DNA of 64,000 nt from Rhizobiaceae bacterium (GTDB lineage: Bacteria > Pseudomonadota > Alphaproteobacteria > Rhizobiales > Rhizobiaceae): the NCBI GenBank assembly GCA_023953905.1, contig JAMLJA010000001.1, positions 186,001 to 250,000 on the forward strand, given 5' to 3'. The notes under the pieces are model-generated. The model had not been told where the DNA came from, made no database searches, and was given only the letters and a program-made list of their open reading frames with translations. The position numbers and the translations under genes are program-made. Below are positions 7,800 to 16,710 of this stretch, piece after piece. Every line of letters starts with the position of its first letter. Positions within the stretch are counted from its first letter, which is position 1.

Positions 7800-9425
7800 A
7801 TGACGCAGAGCAATGACCCGATCCTGAAGGTTCGCGATCTCTCGGTCGAATTTGCCACGCATGACGGGGTGGTGAGGGCCGTCAAGGGCATCGACCTCAA
7901 TGTCCTGCCTGGAGAGACTGTCGGCATCGTCGGCGAATCGGGGTCCGGCAAAAGCCAGACGATGATGGCTCTGATGGGCCTGCTGGCCTCGAACGGTCGC
8001 GCTTCTGGTTCGGCCAGATATCGAGACGAAGAACTGATCGGCCTGCCCGAGACCAAGCTCAACCGCATACGCGGCGCGAAGATCACCATGATCTTTCAGG
8101 AGCCGATGACGTCGCTCGATCCGTTGTACAAAATCGGCAACCAGATAGCCGAACCTCTGGTCCGCCATAAGGGTTTGACGGCGCGTGCAGCCCGTGCTCG
8201 GGCGTTGGAACTTCTGGAACTCGTGGGGATCCCCGACCCGCAGCGTCGCATTGACGCCTATCCGCATGAAATGTCGGGTGGGCAGCGTCAACGCGTGATG
8301 ATCGCCATGGCGCTTGCCAACGATCCCGACATCCTGATCGCCGACGAGCCCACCACCGCTTTGGATGTGACAATTCAGGCCCAGATTCTCGAGCTGCTTG
8401 CGCAGTTGCAGGAGAAGTTCGGGATGGCGATCGTGTTCATCACCCACGATCTCGGCATCGTTCGGCGCTTTTCCGACAGGGTCTATGTCATGCAATCGGG
8501 CGTCGTCGTTGAAACAGGGCCGACCGAAAAGATTTTTTCACGCGCCGAGCATCCGTATACGCGAATGCTGCTGGCAGCCGAACCAAGAGGCCGCAAGGCG
8601 CCACCTCGACCCGATGCACCGACACTGTTGGAAGGTCGCGACGTCGAGGTGACATTCGACATTGGCGGAGGCTTCTTTTCAGGCGAGCCGACGAAACTGC
8701 GCGCCGTGGATCGGATCTCGGTCAATCTCAAGCGCGGACAGACCATCGGGATTGTCGGAGAATCCGGTTCGGGAAAGTCGACACTGGGACGGGCATTGCT
8801 GCGCATGCTGCCAAGCAAGGGAACGATCTTGCTGGACGACCGCGACATCTCCCATGCCGACCGGCAGGAAATGAGGCCACTGCGCCGTGAATTGCAGGTC
8901 GTGTTCCAAGACCCGTTCGGGTCGTTGTCCCCGCGCCTCACGGTGGGTCAGATCATAACCGAAGGATTGCTTGTGCATGAACCTTCGCTCAGCGCGAAGC
9001 AAAGAGATCAGCGCGCGATAGAGGCGCTGCGTGAGGTCAATCTCGATCCCGTCATGCGCAATCGGTATCCGCATGAATTTTCCGGCGGCCAGCGACAGCG
9101 CATTGCAATCGCAAGAGCCATGATCCTGAAGCCGAAAGTGGTGGTGCTGGACGAGCCGACATCGGCGCTGGACCGCTCCGTCCAGAAGCAGATTGTCGAA
9201 CTGCTGAAGCAACTCCAGTCCGCGCACGATCTGTCCTACCTCTTCATCAGCCACGATCTGGCCGTCGTGCGAGCGATTGCTGACTACATCATCGTCATGA
9301 AGCAGGGAAAGATTGTCGAAGAGGGAACGACCGAACAGATTTTCGACCGTCCGAAAGACACCTACACCCAGACTTTGATGGCCGCGGCGCTTGACCAGAC
9401 CCGGTTCCGAACAACGGCTGCATGA
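7800..9425 (+). CDS. Peptide ABC transporter, fused double ATPase (OppD-OppF type)
   Basis: A 541-residue protein carrying two complete ABC ATPase domains, the equivalents of OppD/DppD and OppF/DppF fused (YejF-like). The first Walker A is GESGSGKSQ (about 45-53) with signature SGGQRQRVMIA near 161; the second is GESGSGKST near 320 with signature SGGQRQRIAIARAM near 432. The oligopeptide-transporter C-terminal linker (HPYTRMLLAAEPR) lies between them. ATG 7800 lies 2 bases after the permease stop and was preferred to an in-frame start at 7770 inside the permease gene. It powers the importer encoded by the three genes upstream. Confidence 0.94.
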   Translation: MTQSNDPILKVRDLSVEFATHDGVVRAVKGIDLNVLPGETVGIVGESGSGKSQTMMALMGLLASNGRASGSARYRDEELIGLPETKLNRIRGAKITMIFQEPMTSLDPLYKIGNQIAEPLVRHKGLTARAARARALELLELVGIPDPQRRIDAYPHEMSGGQRQRVMIAMALANDPDILIADEPTTALDVTIQAQILELLAQLQEKFGMAIVFITHDLGIVRRFSDRVYVMQSGVVVETGPTEKIFSRAEHPYTRMLLAAEPRGRKAPPRPDAPTLLEGRDVEVTFDIGGGFFSGEPTKLRAVDRISVNLKRGQTIGIVGESGSGKSTLGRALLRMLPSKGTILLDDRDISHADRQEMRPLRRELQVVFQDPFGSLSPRLTVGQIITEGLLVHEPSLSAKQRDQRAIEALREVNLDPVMRNRYPHEFSGGQRQRIAIARAMILKPKVVVLDEPTSALDRSVQKQIVELLKQLQSAHDLSYLFISHDLAVVRAIADYIIVMKQGKIVEEGTTEQIFDRPKDTYTQTLMAAALDQTRFRTTAA

Positions 9426-9502
9426 TGCCAAAACCACCTATGGACGCTGCATTGCTCCATTGACACCGGCCCCCGCCTCGGCAATCCACACCCAATGCGG
9501 GG

Positions 9503-10069
9503 ATGTTCAACCACATGAAGCGGCTCTTTGATCTTTTCGCGGCACTGGTTGGCCTCGTCCTGCTTGCGCCGCTCATGCTCGTCATCGCGATAAGGGTCCG
9601 CCGCTCTTCTGCCGGACCTGCCGTCTTTGCGCAGGACCGCGTTGGCCGGCACGAGCGCGTCTTTCGCTGCTACAAATTCCGGACAATGTTTGTGGCCGCG
9701 CCCAATGCGGGATCGCACGAGGTGGCTGCCTCATGGGTGACCCCGCTCGGAGCGAAACTCCGTCGCTACAAGCTTGATGAGCTTCCACAGCTCTGGAACG
9801 TCGCGCGAGGCGAGATGAGCCTTGTCGGCCCCCGCCCCTGCATGCCGACTCAAGCGGAGGTCATCGAGGCGCGACGCAAGGCGGGCGTGTTCGCGATTCG
9901 CCCGGGAATTACCGGCGTCGCCCAGCTCGCGGGCATCGACATGTCTTCTCCCGAAAGTCTCGCGCAGGCGGATCGACGCTATATGGAAACGCGCAGCTTT
10001 TTTGGCGATCTGTCCATCATTATTGCCACCGTGACCGGAAGTGGACGCGGCGATGCGGTCCGAAATTAG
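9503..10069 (+). CDS. Initiating sugar-phosphate transferase (PglC/ExoY-like monotopic phosphoglycosyl transferase)
   Basis: Bacterial sugar transferase family, 188 residues: one N-terminal membrane helix (about residues 8-28) and a cytoplasmic catalytic domain with YKFRTM, the conserved LDELPQLWNV containing the catalytic Asp-Glu pair, and MSLVGPRP. It transfers a sugar phosphate from a UDP-sugar to undecaprenyl phosphate to begin glycan assembly. The short PglC-like form lacks the large N-terminal domain of WbaP-type enzymes. The start could be ATG 9503 or ATG 9515; the only SD-like GGGG is too close to the first, so 9515 is a real alternative. With the dehydratase next to it and the aminotransferase and acetyltransferase at 15.5-17.4 kb it could use UDP-diNAcBac (inference). 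Confidence 0.85.
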   Translation: MFNHMKRLFDLFAALVGLVLLAPLMLVIAIRVRRSSAGPAVFAQDRVGRHERVFRCYKFRTMFVAAPNAGSHEVAASWVTPLGAKLRRYKLDELPQLWNVARGEMSLVGPRPCMPTQAEVIEARRKAGVFAIRPGITGVAQLAGIDMSSPESLAQADRRYMETRSFFGDLSIIIATVTGSGRGDAVRN

Positions 10070-10125
10070 AATCTGACCGCCAACATTGAGGCCATAAACT
10101 ACAGCCAATGGTTGCCGAGACGACG

Positions 10126-10152
10126 TTGCCTTTCGTGACTTTGCGCTATAAT
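10126..10152 (+). promoter_or_regulatory. Possible housekeeping promoter of the dehydratase gene
   Basis: TTGCCT at 10126-10131 and TATAAT at 10147-10152 are 15 bases apart (a slightly short spacer), 65 bases before the GTG start at 10218 in a 148-base intergenic region. The -10 box is consensus; the -35 is weaker. Confidence 0.4.
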
Positions 10153-10217
10153 TAGCGTCGAAGGAGCGTCTTTTAAGCCGCGCCGACGGGCGGGACAGCG
10201 GCAAAGGCGGTAAATAA

Positions 10218-12098
10218 GTGGCGTCTATTCTAGCCCGGTTGATTGCATTGCCTCGCCGCAAAAAGCGGCTGATTTTGGCTGCAATCGATTTCGTTATTCT
10301 GCTCTTCGCCCTCTGGGTGAGTTACACGTTTCGCTTCGGTCGACCGTTCGTCCCGAACCATACGCAGATTATGGTCATGGCGCTCGCACCTGCCATCGCC
10401 ATTCCCATTCTCGTGCAGTTCGGCTTCTATCGCTCGGTCATCCGCTACGTCTCCGAGACGATGGTGTGGTCGATCGCCAAGGCGATGGCAGTCGCCGTGC
10501 CATTGTGGCTGGTCGTCGTCTTCATGACCGAAACGCGCGGGATGGCAGGTGTCCCACGCTCCATCCCGTTCATATTCTTTGCACTCGGTACCGTATTGTT
10601 GGCGATGAGCCGGTTCACGGCCCGCCGCTTGTTACGAGGCGTATTCGACGCAGAAACGGCACCCAAGCGTATCCTGATCTACGGGGCGACGGGGGCTGGC
10701 ATTCAGCTGGCAGCCGCGCTGCGTCTTGATCCCCAAAGCCGTCTGATCGCCTTCGTCGATGGCGATCCGGCATTGCAGGGCGCGGACATATCTGGCGCAC
10801 GCGTCCACCCTCCCCACCGGCTACTTCTTCTCATCCAACAATATGACGTTCAGGAAGTAATCGTCTGTTCCGACAGCGTGCCGAGCGCATCGCGTGCCGA
10901 GATGCTTCGTCAGATCGAGGGAACGGACGTCAAGATCAGTTTCCTGCCGACCATCGCGGCTGGCTGGGAAGGCGATCTCAGGAGCCGCGTCCGCGATATC
11001 GAACTCGGCGATCTGCTGGGTCGTCCCGCAGTGGCGGCCGACCCAACCCTCCTGAGCACGCCCATCAAGGGAAAGACAGTGCTGGTCACCGGCGCCGGGG
11101 GCTCTATCGGATCCGAGCTCTGCCGCCAGATCGTGACGCTCAGTCCGCAAAGACTGATCCTGTTCGATGTGGACGAATTCTCTCTTTATGAGATCGAGCG
11201 GTCGCTGAAGGACTTTGCAGAGGTCGAACTCGTGCCGGTTCTGGGCTCCGTTACCGACGCGCGAACCGTCAAGCGCACATTCGAGCGGTATGGGATCGAA
11301 ACGGTATTCCACGCAGCGGCTTACAAGCATGTACCGATGGTCGAGCTCAACATTCTTTCGGGCATCGCAAACAACGTGTTTGGAACGTGGACAGTCGCGG
11401 AGGCTGCGTTCGAGGCGAAAGTCGAGTGCTTCGTGCTGATTTCCTCCGACAAGGCGGTGCGACCGGCAAATGTCATGGGCGCCACCAAGCGTTGGTCAGA
11501 GATCATCGTCCGAAGCTTCGCGAACCGGCCGCGCGTGCATTCCGATAATCCTCGGTTCTGTGCCGTCCGTTTTGGGAATGTCATCGGCTCCCAGGGCTCC
11601 GTCGTGCCGCTTTTCAAGGAGCAGATCGCCAAGGGTGGTCCGGTGACCCTCACCGACGAGAAGATGACGCGCTATTTCATGTCGATACGCGAGGCGGCTG
11701 AGTTGATCATACAGGCCGCCTGCCTCTCGCAGAACGGCGACGTGTTCCTACTTGATATGGGCGAGCCCGTCGCGATCCGCGATCTGGCGGAAAACATGAT
11801 CCGCTTCTCAGGCCTGACGCTGCGCGACGCTTCTCATCCAAGAGGCGATATAGAGATCAAGGTCGTCGGCTCACGACCAGGCGAGAAGATCGAGGAGGAG
11901 TTGTTCTACGACGCCGCTCAGGTCGAAGCGACCACACATCCACGCATCATGCGGGGCAAACGGCGCAATTGGAACTATGCTGACGTGTGCGAAGCGCTGA
12001 ACGGTTTGCGCGCCGCGGTCGAGAATGGTGACGAGGCAATGGCCTCGGACATTCTCTACACATCCGTACAGAACGCCAAGCGCAACCCGGCGGCGTAA
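10218..12098 (+). CDS. Membrane-anchored nucleotide-sugar 4,6-dehydratase (PglF/WbpM/CapD-like)
   Basis: A 626-residue protein: about four transmembrane helices in the first 120 residues, a first Rossmann-like region (ILIYGATGAGIQLAAAL near 150) and a C-terminal catalytic short-chain dehydrogenase domain with VTGAGGSIGSEL near residue 290. The active-site stretch SSDKAVRPANVMGATKR has Met where most family members have Tyr, as is characteristic of WbpM/PglF enzymes. The likely reaction is UDP-GlcNAc to UDP-4-keto-6-deoxy-GlcNAc, the substrate for the PglE-like aminotransferase at 15539-16699. The GTG start has AAAGGCGG about 8 bases upstream. It lies downstream of the sugar transferase gene and converges with the glycosyltransferase operon. 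Confidence 0.92.
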   Translation: MASILARLIALPRRKKRLILAAIDFVILLFALWVSYTFRFGRPFVPNHTQIMVMALAPAIAIPILVQFGFYRSVIRYVSETMVWSIAKAMAVAVPLWLVVVFMTETRGMAGVPRSIPFIFFALGTVLLAMSRFTARRLLRGVFDAETAPKRILIYGATGAGIQLAAALRLDPQSRLIAFVDGDPALQGADISGARVHPPHRLLLLIQQYDVQEVIVCSDSVPSASRAEMLRQIEGTDVKISFLPTIAAGWEGDLRSRVRDIELGDLLGRPAVAADPTLLSTPIKGKTVLVTGAGGSIGSELCRQIVTLSPQRLILFDVDEFSLYEIERSLKDFAEVELVPVLGSVTDARTVKRTFERYGIETVFHAAAYKHVPMVELNILSGIANNVFGTWTVAEAAFEAKVECFVLISSDKAVRPANVMGATKRWSEIIVRSFANRPRVHSDNPRFCAVRFGNVIGSQGSVVPLFKEQIAKGGPVTLTDEKMTRYFMSIREAAELIIQAACLSQNGDVFLLDMGEPVAIRDLAENMIRFSGLTLRDASHPRGDIEIKVVGSRPGEKIEEELFYDAAQVEATTHPRIMRGKRRNWNYADVCEALNGLRAAVENGDEAMASDILYTSVQNAKRNPAA

Positions 12099-12153
12099 AT
12101 CTGCCGGTTAGCGTGTTCCCCTGCGGGAGCTGCCATGCCCTTTCCGGAAAAGC

Positions 12154-13344
12154 CTATTTGAAGCGCTCATAGAGCGCCAGCGTCTGACGAGCAGTCGCCT
12201 CCCAGGTGAACAGCCCTGCTCTTTGGCGCAGAAGGTCAGCTGATGCAAATCGGCTGTTATCTTCTGAGATTTCCGCCAGAGTCGTCCGCCAGGCTGCGAC
12301 ATCGTGCGGGTCGATGAATATCCCGACGTCGCCCGCGACCTCTCGCATCACGGGTATTTCCGAAACGACAGGCTGTGTGCCGCAGGCCATCGCCTCGACG
12401 ACAGGAAGACCAAAGCCCTCATAGAGAGTTGGGAAGAGGAGCGCGCCTGCCTGCTCGTAGAGTGCCCTTACCAGTTCCTCGCTGGCATATCCGGAAAACC
12501 GTACCGAGCCATCGGCGACGAGTGCATCCTGACCCGGGACATCGAGCTTACCCCATCCATTTGTCCCGACAATGATCAATGGACAGCGTTGCCGCACTGC
12601 GGGAGGCAGACCAACATAGGCTTCGATGAGTACCTTATGGTTCTTTCTCGGTTCTACGGTTCCGACGGAGAGAAAGAAGGAGTTGGGTTTCAGCCCCATC
12701 TCCGCCACCTGTGCCATCGCCTTGGGATCGGGCGGCCGATGCATGCGCGCGCTCACGCCTGGATATGTCACTCCGATCCGCTCGATCGGGTAGCCATAAA
12801 CGTCCGCAATCTCGCTGGCACTGAAGTTGGAAAGCGTATTGATGAAGGGATAGTGAGAGATCGACTTCAGCCTCTCCCGCAAAAAGCTCACCCGCTCGGC
12901 AGGATGAGTTTCCGGAAGACGCTCGAACGACAGGTCATGGATCAGCGGCAAGACGGTGCGCTTCGTTTCCAGAGGCGGCACAAAGTTAAGGGCGTGGAAG
13001 AGATCGTAGTTCTCCACAATCTGCTGAAAGCGCCGCGCCCTTATAAACCTGTACACACGACGCGCAGTGTTCGATTTGCGCGCAAGCGAAATGACCTTCC
13101 CCTTCAGGCCACCAGAGTTGGCCAAAGCCTTGGACGATGCAGAAGCTGCCGCAGCCGATGCGAGCGTCTGTTCCTCCTGCACGACAAGCACTTCCTGCGT
13201 GAGAGAATGAACGGCAAAGCCGTCAAACGCATAAAGCTCGTTGTCGTGCGTCTCGGCCAACAGATGTTCGGCCAGTTGCATGACGTAGTAGCCAATGCCG
13301 GTCAATGGAGGGCGAAGAGCCACCGTGTCGAGACAAATGCGCAT
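12154..13344 (-). CDS. GT4 family glycosyltransferase
   Basis: A 396-residue GT-B fold glycosyltransferase; cytoplasmic, probably membrane-associated, adding a sugar to a lipid-linked glycan. The N-terminus MRICLDTVALRPPLTGIGYY has the nucleotide-sugar transferase glycine-rich opening, and the C-terminal donor domain has FFLSVGTVEPRKNHK and the EX7E motif in LYEGFGLPVVEAMACG. It resembles the mannosyl- or rhamnosyltransferase-like members of the family. It is the last gene of the minus-strand glycan cluster, 105 bases after the preceding gene, and converges with the dehydratase gene. Donor and acceptor cannot be read from the sequence. Confidence 0.88.
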   Translation of the reverse strand: MRICLDTVALRPPLTGIGYYVMQLAEHLLAETHDNELYAFDGFAVHSLTQEVLVVQEEQTLASAAAASASSKALANSGGLKGKVISLARKSNTARRVYRFIRARRFQQIVENYDLFHALNFVPPLETKRTVLPLIHDLSFERLPETHPAERVSFLRERLKSISHYPFINTLSNFSASEIADVYGYPIERIGVTYPGVSARMHRPPDPKAMAQVAEMGLKPNSFFLSVGTVEPRKNHKVLIEAYVGLPPAVRQRCPLIIVGTNGWGKLDVPGQDALVADGSVRFSGYASEELVRALYEQAGALLFPTLYEGFGLPVVEAMACGTQPVVSEIPVMREVAGDVGIFIDPHDVAAWRTTLAEISEDNSRFASADLLRQRAGLFTWEATARQTLALYERFK

Positions 13345-13449
13345 ATCAGGCGGCTCGATTCATCGTTCTGTTGAAATTGAAAGCGCGAGGCTGATCGTAA
13401 GGCGCGGGCTTTAGCAGCGCACGACAGTCAGATCAATCTGAGCGCATGG

Positions 13450-14487
13450 TCAGGACAACAGGCGTTCAACCGTCGTTGACCACGTCAGGCTGCGGTGCAC
13501 CCACTCGGCGCCGGCAGCGTCTCCCAATCGGCGCGCGGCCGAGGCCTCGTAGAGCGCGTCCAGTCCTGCACCGATTGCCTCAGCCGTCGGCTCTGTGACG
13601 ATGCCCGTCTGGTTGTGCTTTACAATTTCCAGAAGGCCACCGGAATCCGTCGTGGTAAGCACTGCCTTACCACACGCGAAGGCCTCCATTGTAACGTAGC
13701 CCAGCGAATCTTCATCGAACGGCAGATACGCACAGGCCCGGGCGTTGCTGGCGAGTTCGGCGATCTCCTGACGAGGAAGGAAGCCAAATTTGAGCGTGAC
13801 GCGATCCGCAAGATTCAGGCGCTCGACCAGTTTTTTGAGCTCCTGCGCTTCAGCATCCGATTCCGGTGGCCCCGCAATGACCAGTCGAACGCCCCTTCTC
13901 GTATGCTGCATCGCTTCGATCAGCAAGCGCTGGCGCTTGCCCGGCGATACGCGGCCTCCAGCGAAGATGTACCCTCCATCTTCTCCATGCCGGAACAGTT
14001 CGGCATCATTCAGCGGCGGATACAGCACTTCAGAGTCGTGCTTGTTATAGCGACGCAACCGGTCCTGCGTGACCGGCGAGTTTGTGAAAATCCGCTTGCA
14101 CGCGGCAAAGCACTGATTGTCGGCGCGACGTATCGCTTCCACGATGGAGAGGCTCGGCAGATCTCGCCCCAACGGGCTTTGGCCGGCATCGCGAAGATCA
14201 TAGGCCTGCCGAAACTGATGGAGAAGCCAAAGCGTCTTGTGATCATGCGGCATGAGATAGGCGGGGAACTTCAGTCCGATCATCCGATCGACATTGGGCA
14301 GATGCATTGACTTGTTGATGAAAATCTCATCGATCAGCCGTTCGTTCGGCGTCCAAGCGAATGGCACTCGCAGAACTTCTGCGGTCACCCCTTTGGTGCC
14401 GTTAAGAGCCTTGGCGAGGTTGGCGGCCAATTCCTCGGCTCCGCCCCAGATGAAGGGCACCGCATTGTTGACGATCAGGACCTTCAT
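13450..14487 (-). CDS. GT4 family glycosyltransferase (first of a paralogous pair)
   Basis: A 345-residue glycosyltransferase starting MKVLIVNNAVPFIWGGAEEL, with the GT4 donor domain (FAGGRVSPGKRQ near residue 176, DEDSLGYVTMEAFACGK near 260). It overlaps the gene upstream by 4 bases (ATGA), so the two are translationally coupled. The two proteins are the same length, open with the same fold pattern and share DEDS-Y/L-GY in the donor site, so they look like a tandem duplication that has diverged. They may add consecutive sugars to the same glycan (inference). Confidence 0.88.
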   Translation of the reverse strand: MKVLIVNNAVPFIWGGAEELAANLAKALNGTKGVTAEVLRVPFAWTPNERLIDEIFINKSMHLPNVDRMIGLKFPAYLMPHDHKTLWLLHQFRQAYDLRDAGQSPLGRDLPSLSIVEAIRRADNQCFAACKRIFTNSPVTQDRLRRYNKHDSEVLYPPLNDAELFRHGEDGGYIFAGGRVSPGKRQRLLIEAMQHTRRGVRLVIAGPPESDAEAQELKKLVERLNLADRVTLKFGFLPRQEIAELASNARACAYLPFDEDSLGYVTMEAFACGKAVLTTTDSGGLLEIVKHNQTGIVTEPTAEAIGAGLDALYEASAARRLGDAAGAEWVHRSLTWSTTVERLLS

Positions 14488-15521
14488 GAGAGGATGCTTT
14501 CGACGACGTGGTTCCAGTCGATCTTGAGCTCACGCAGCCGCTCATGGCCGGCATCGCCCATCCGCATCGCAAGGTCGCGGTCCGCATAGAGGCGATCCAT
14601 CGCTTCCGCGACCGCCTCAGGTGTCGGCTCCACAACGAATCCGTTTCGGCCATTGTCCACAAATTCGAGAACGCCGCCCGAATCCACCGTTGTGATCATC
14701 GACTTCCTGGAATGCGCCGCCTCGAGGCTGGGATAGCCATAGGAATCTTCGTCCATGGGGAGATAGGCCGCCGCCAGCGCGGTCGCGAGCATATCGGCCT
14801 TTTCCTCCTCCGTGATCCAGCGATTCTCATAGACGATACGATCGGCGGCGCTGCCACCATCGATCTGCTGCTGGAGTTCCTCCCCATAGGCAGGATCGAA
14901 ACTCACGCCACACAGCCGCAGACGCACAGCCGTCTTGGTGTGCTCCATCGCCTCGACCAGCAATGACTGGCGCTTGTGAGGTTCCACCCGGCACACGACG
15001 ACAATCTCCTCGCCATAGCCCTCATTGCGAAACCGCTCAGGCTCAGCCACAGGAGGAAAGAGCGGGATGGCGCGAATGCCGTTGTACTTTGCCAGCCGGT
15101 CGGCAACCACCTGGGAATTGCTGAAGATGCGCCGCGATTCCAGCAAGGTGCTGGTATCCATATCCACGAGAGCATCACGAAGCGCTTCACCCTTCGGCGT
15201 ATCGGGATAGCCGCGATGTCCCGCATCCGCGAGATCGTAAAAGGGTCGGATATGATGGATGAACCAGACGACCTTTCGCGGATGCCGCAACGCATAGGAA
15301 GGCGGTCGAAAAGTCACAAGGAGATCAGAGCTGTCTTCCAGATTCATCATCCGATAGGCGAGCATCTGCTCCAGAATGAAATCAGGGTGCTCGACAAATG
15401 GCAGGTAGAACCGTTCGACCTGATGACCGTGTTCCTGTAGCTGGCGCTCAAGCCACTCTACGATGAAGCGTGCGCCGCCATTGATGAACGGCACGAAAGA
15501 TGAAGCCAGAATGATACGCAA
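14484..15521 (-). CDS. GT4 family glycosyltransferase (second of a paralogous pair)
   Basis: A 345-residue glycosyltransferase starting MRIILASSFVPFINGGARF, parallel to the neighbour's MKVLIVNNAVPFIWGGAEE. The donor domain has VVVCRVEPHKRQSLLVEAME and DEDSYGYPSLEAAHSRK. Its stop codon overlaps the start of the next gene, and it begins 17 bases after the stop of the aminotransferase gene, so it belongs to the same long operon. The usual EX7E glutamates are partly replaced (SLEAAHSRK in place of a GLPxxEAMACG-like stretch), as in several divergent GT4 enzymes. Donor and acceptor unknown. Confidence 0.87.
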   Translation of the reverse strand: MRIILASSFVPFINGGARFIVEWLERQLQEHGHQVERFYLPFVEHPDFILEQMLAYRMMNLEDSSDLLVTFRPPSYALRHPRKVVWFIHHIRPFYDLADAGHRGYPDTPKGEALRDALVDMDTSTLLESRRIFSNSQVVADRLAKYNGIRAIPLFPPVAEPERFRNEGYGEEIVVVCRVEPHKRQSLLVEAMEHTKTAVRLRLCGVSFDPAYGEELQQQIDGGSAADRIVYENRWITEEEKADMLATALAAAYLPMDEDSYGYPSLEAAHSRKSMITTVDSGGVLEFVDNGRNGFVVEPTPEAVAEAMDRLYADRDLAMRMGDAGHERLRELKIDWNHVVESILS

Positions 15522-15538
15522 GCCGCCGGTCCGCCCGC

Positions 15539-16699
15539 TCAGTCCGTAAAGGCGCGTTCGAGCGCCGCGACAATCCGATCGATGTCTCGTTCCGTCAGGC
15601 GTCCATGTGTGGGCAGGTTGATGCCTCGGGCGGCAAGATGATCCGCCACCTCATAGCCCCTGTCCTCCTTGTAAGGAGGCATCTGATGCATCGGATAAAA
15701 GACCGGCCGCGTTTCGATGTTCTCGCGGTCCAGCGCGGCCATGACCTCGTCGCGGGACTTCTTGACGCTCTCCTTGAGCGTGATCACGTACATCCAGTAC
15801 GAGTGGGTGGCCCAGTTGGCCGTCACGGGCAATTCGACATACTGCGAAAGATGAGCGAGCTTCTTCTTGTAGGATGCCGCAACGACGGCTCGCCGAGCGA
15901 GATGCTCCTCCACGCGCTCCATCTGTGCCAGTCCGATCGCAGCGGCGATATTGGTCATCCGATAATTGTAGCCGACGACGTTGAACCAATAGCGGCGTTC
16001 GGGATCCATACCTTGCCCACGGAACAGACGAAGTCTCGCAGCGAGGTCATCATCATCGGTCGTGACCATGCCGCCTTCGCCGGTCGTGATGATCTTGTTG
16101 CCGAAAAAGCTGAAGGTGGCGCAGTCGCCCAGCCCGCCAACGCGCTTGCCCTTGTAGAGAGCGCCGACCGCCTCCGCGGCATCCTCGACGATGAAGAGCT
16201 TATGCTGCTTCGCGATGTCGCGAATGGGGTCCATGTCGACCGGATGGCCGTAGAGGTGAACGGGAATGATCGCGCGGGTCTTGTCCGTCACGGCTTCTGC
16301 GACCTTTGCCGGATCCATGTTCATGGATTGCGGATCGCTGTCGACGAAGACCGGCACGCCATTGCAGTAGCGCACGCAGTTGGCAGAGGCGATATAGGTG
16401 AGCGTCGGCACGATCACTTCGTCGCCAGCCTCGATCCCTAGGGCCACCAAGGCCAGATGCAACGCGGTCGTGCCATTGTTGACGGCAATCGCATGCTTCA
16501 CGCCGCAGAACTCGGCAAAGGCCTTCTCGAACGCGCCTATGAAACGGCCGTTGGAGGATATCCACTCCGTTTCCATGCACTCGGCCACATACTCGGCCTC
16601 GCGCCCGTCGAGCACAGGCGCAGCAACGGGAATACGGGCAGATAGCTGCTTGTCCGTGTCTTGATGAGGCTCGCCTTGTTCCATCGGCTTGATCGCCAT
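15539..16699 (-). CDS. DegT/DnrJ/EryC1/StrS-family sugar aminotransferase (PglE-like)
   Basis: A 386-residue PLP-dependent aminotransferase that installs an amino group on a keto-sugar nucleotide. Visible are ISSNGRFIGAFEKAFAEF, the cofactor region (GDEVIVPTLTYIASANCV, FIVEDAAEAVGA) and the PLP lysine in SFFGNKIITTGEGGM. With the neighbouring PglD-like acetyltransferase and the PglF-like dehydratase, the likely substrate is UDP-4-keto-6-deoxy-GlcNAc. ATG 16699 has TAGGAG at correct spacing and the start MAIKPMEQGE; the frame continues upstream to 16873 but that part overlaps the preceding gene and is unlike the family. It is 11 bases after the acetyltransferase stop. Confidence 0.92.
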   Translation of the reverse strand: MAIKPMEQGEPHQDTDKQLSARIPVAAPVLDGREAEYVAECMETEWISSNGRFIGAFEKAFAEFCGVKHAIAVNNGTTALHLALVALGIEAGDEVIVPTLTYIASANCVRYCNGVPVFVDSDPQSMNMDPAKVAEAVTDKTRAIIPVHLYGHPVDMDPIRDIAKQHKLFIVEDAAEAVGALYKGKRVGGLGDCATFSFFGNKIITTGEGGMVTTDDDDLAARLRLFRGQGMDPERRYWFNVVGYNYRMTNIAAAIGLAQMERVEEHLARRAVVAASYKKKLAHLSQYVELPVTANWATHSYWMYVITLKESVKKSRDEVMAALDRENIETRPVFYPMHQMPPYKEDRGYEVADHLAARGINLPTHGRLTERDIDRIVAALERAFTD

Positions 16700-16710
16700 G
16701 GTTGAAACTC

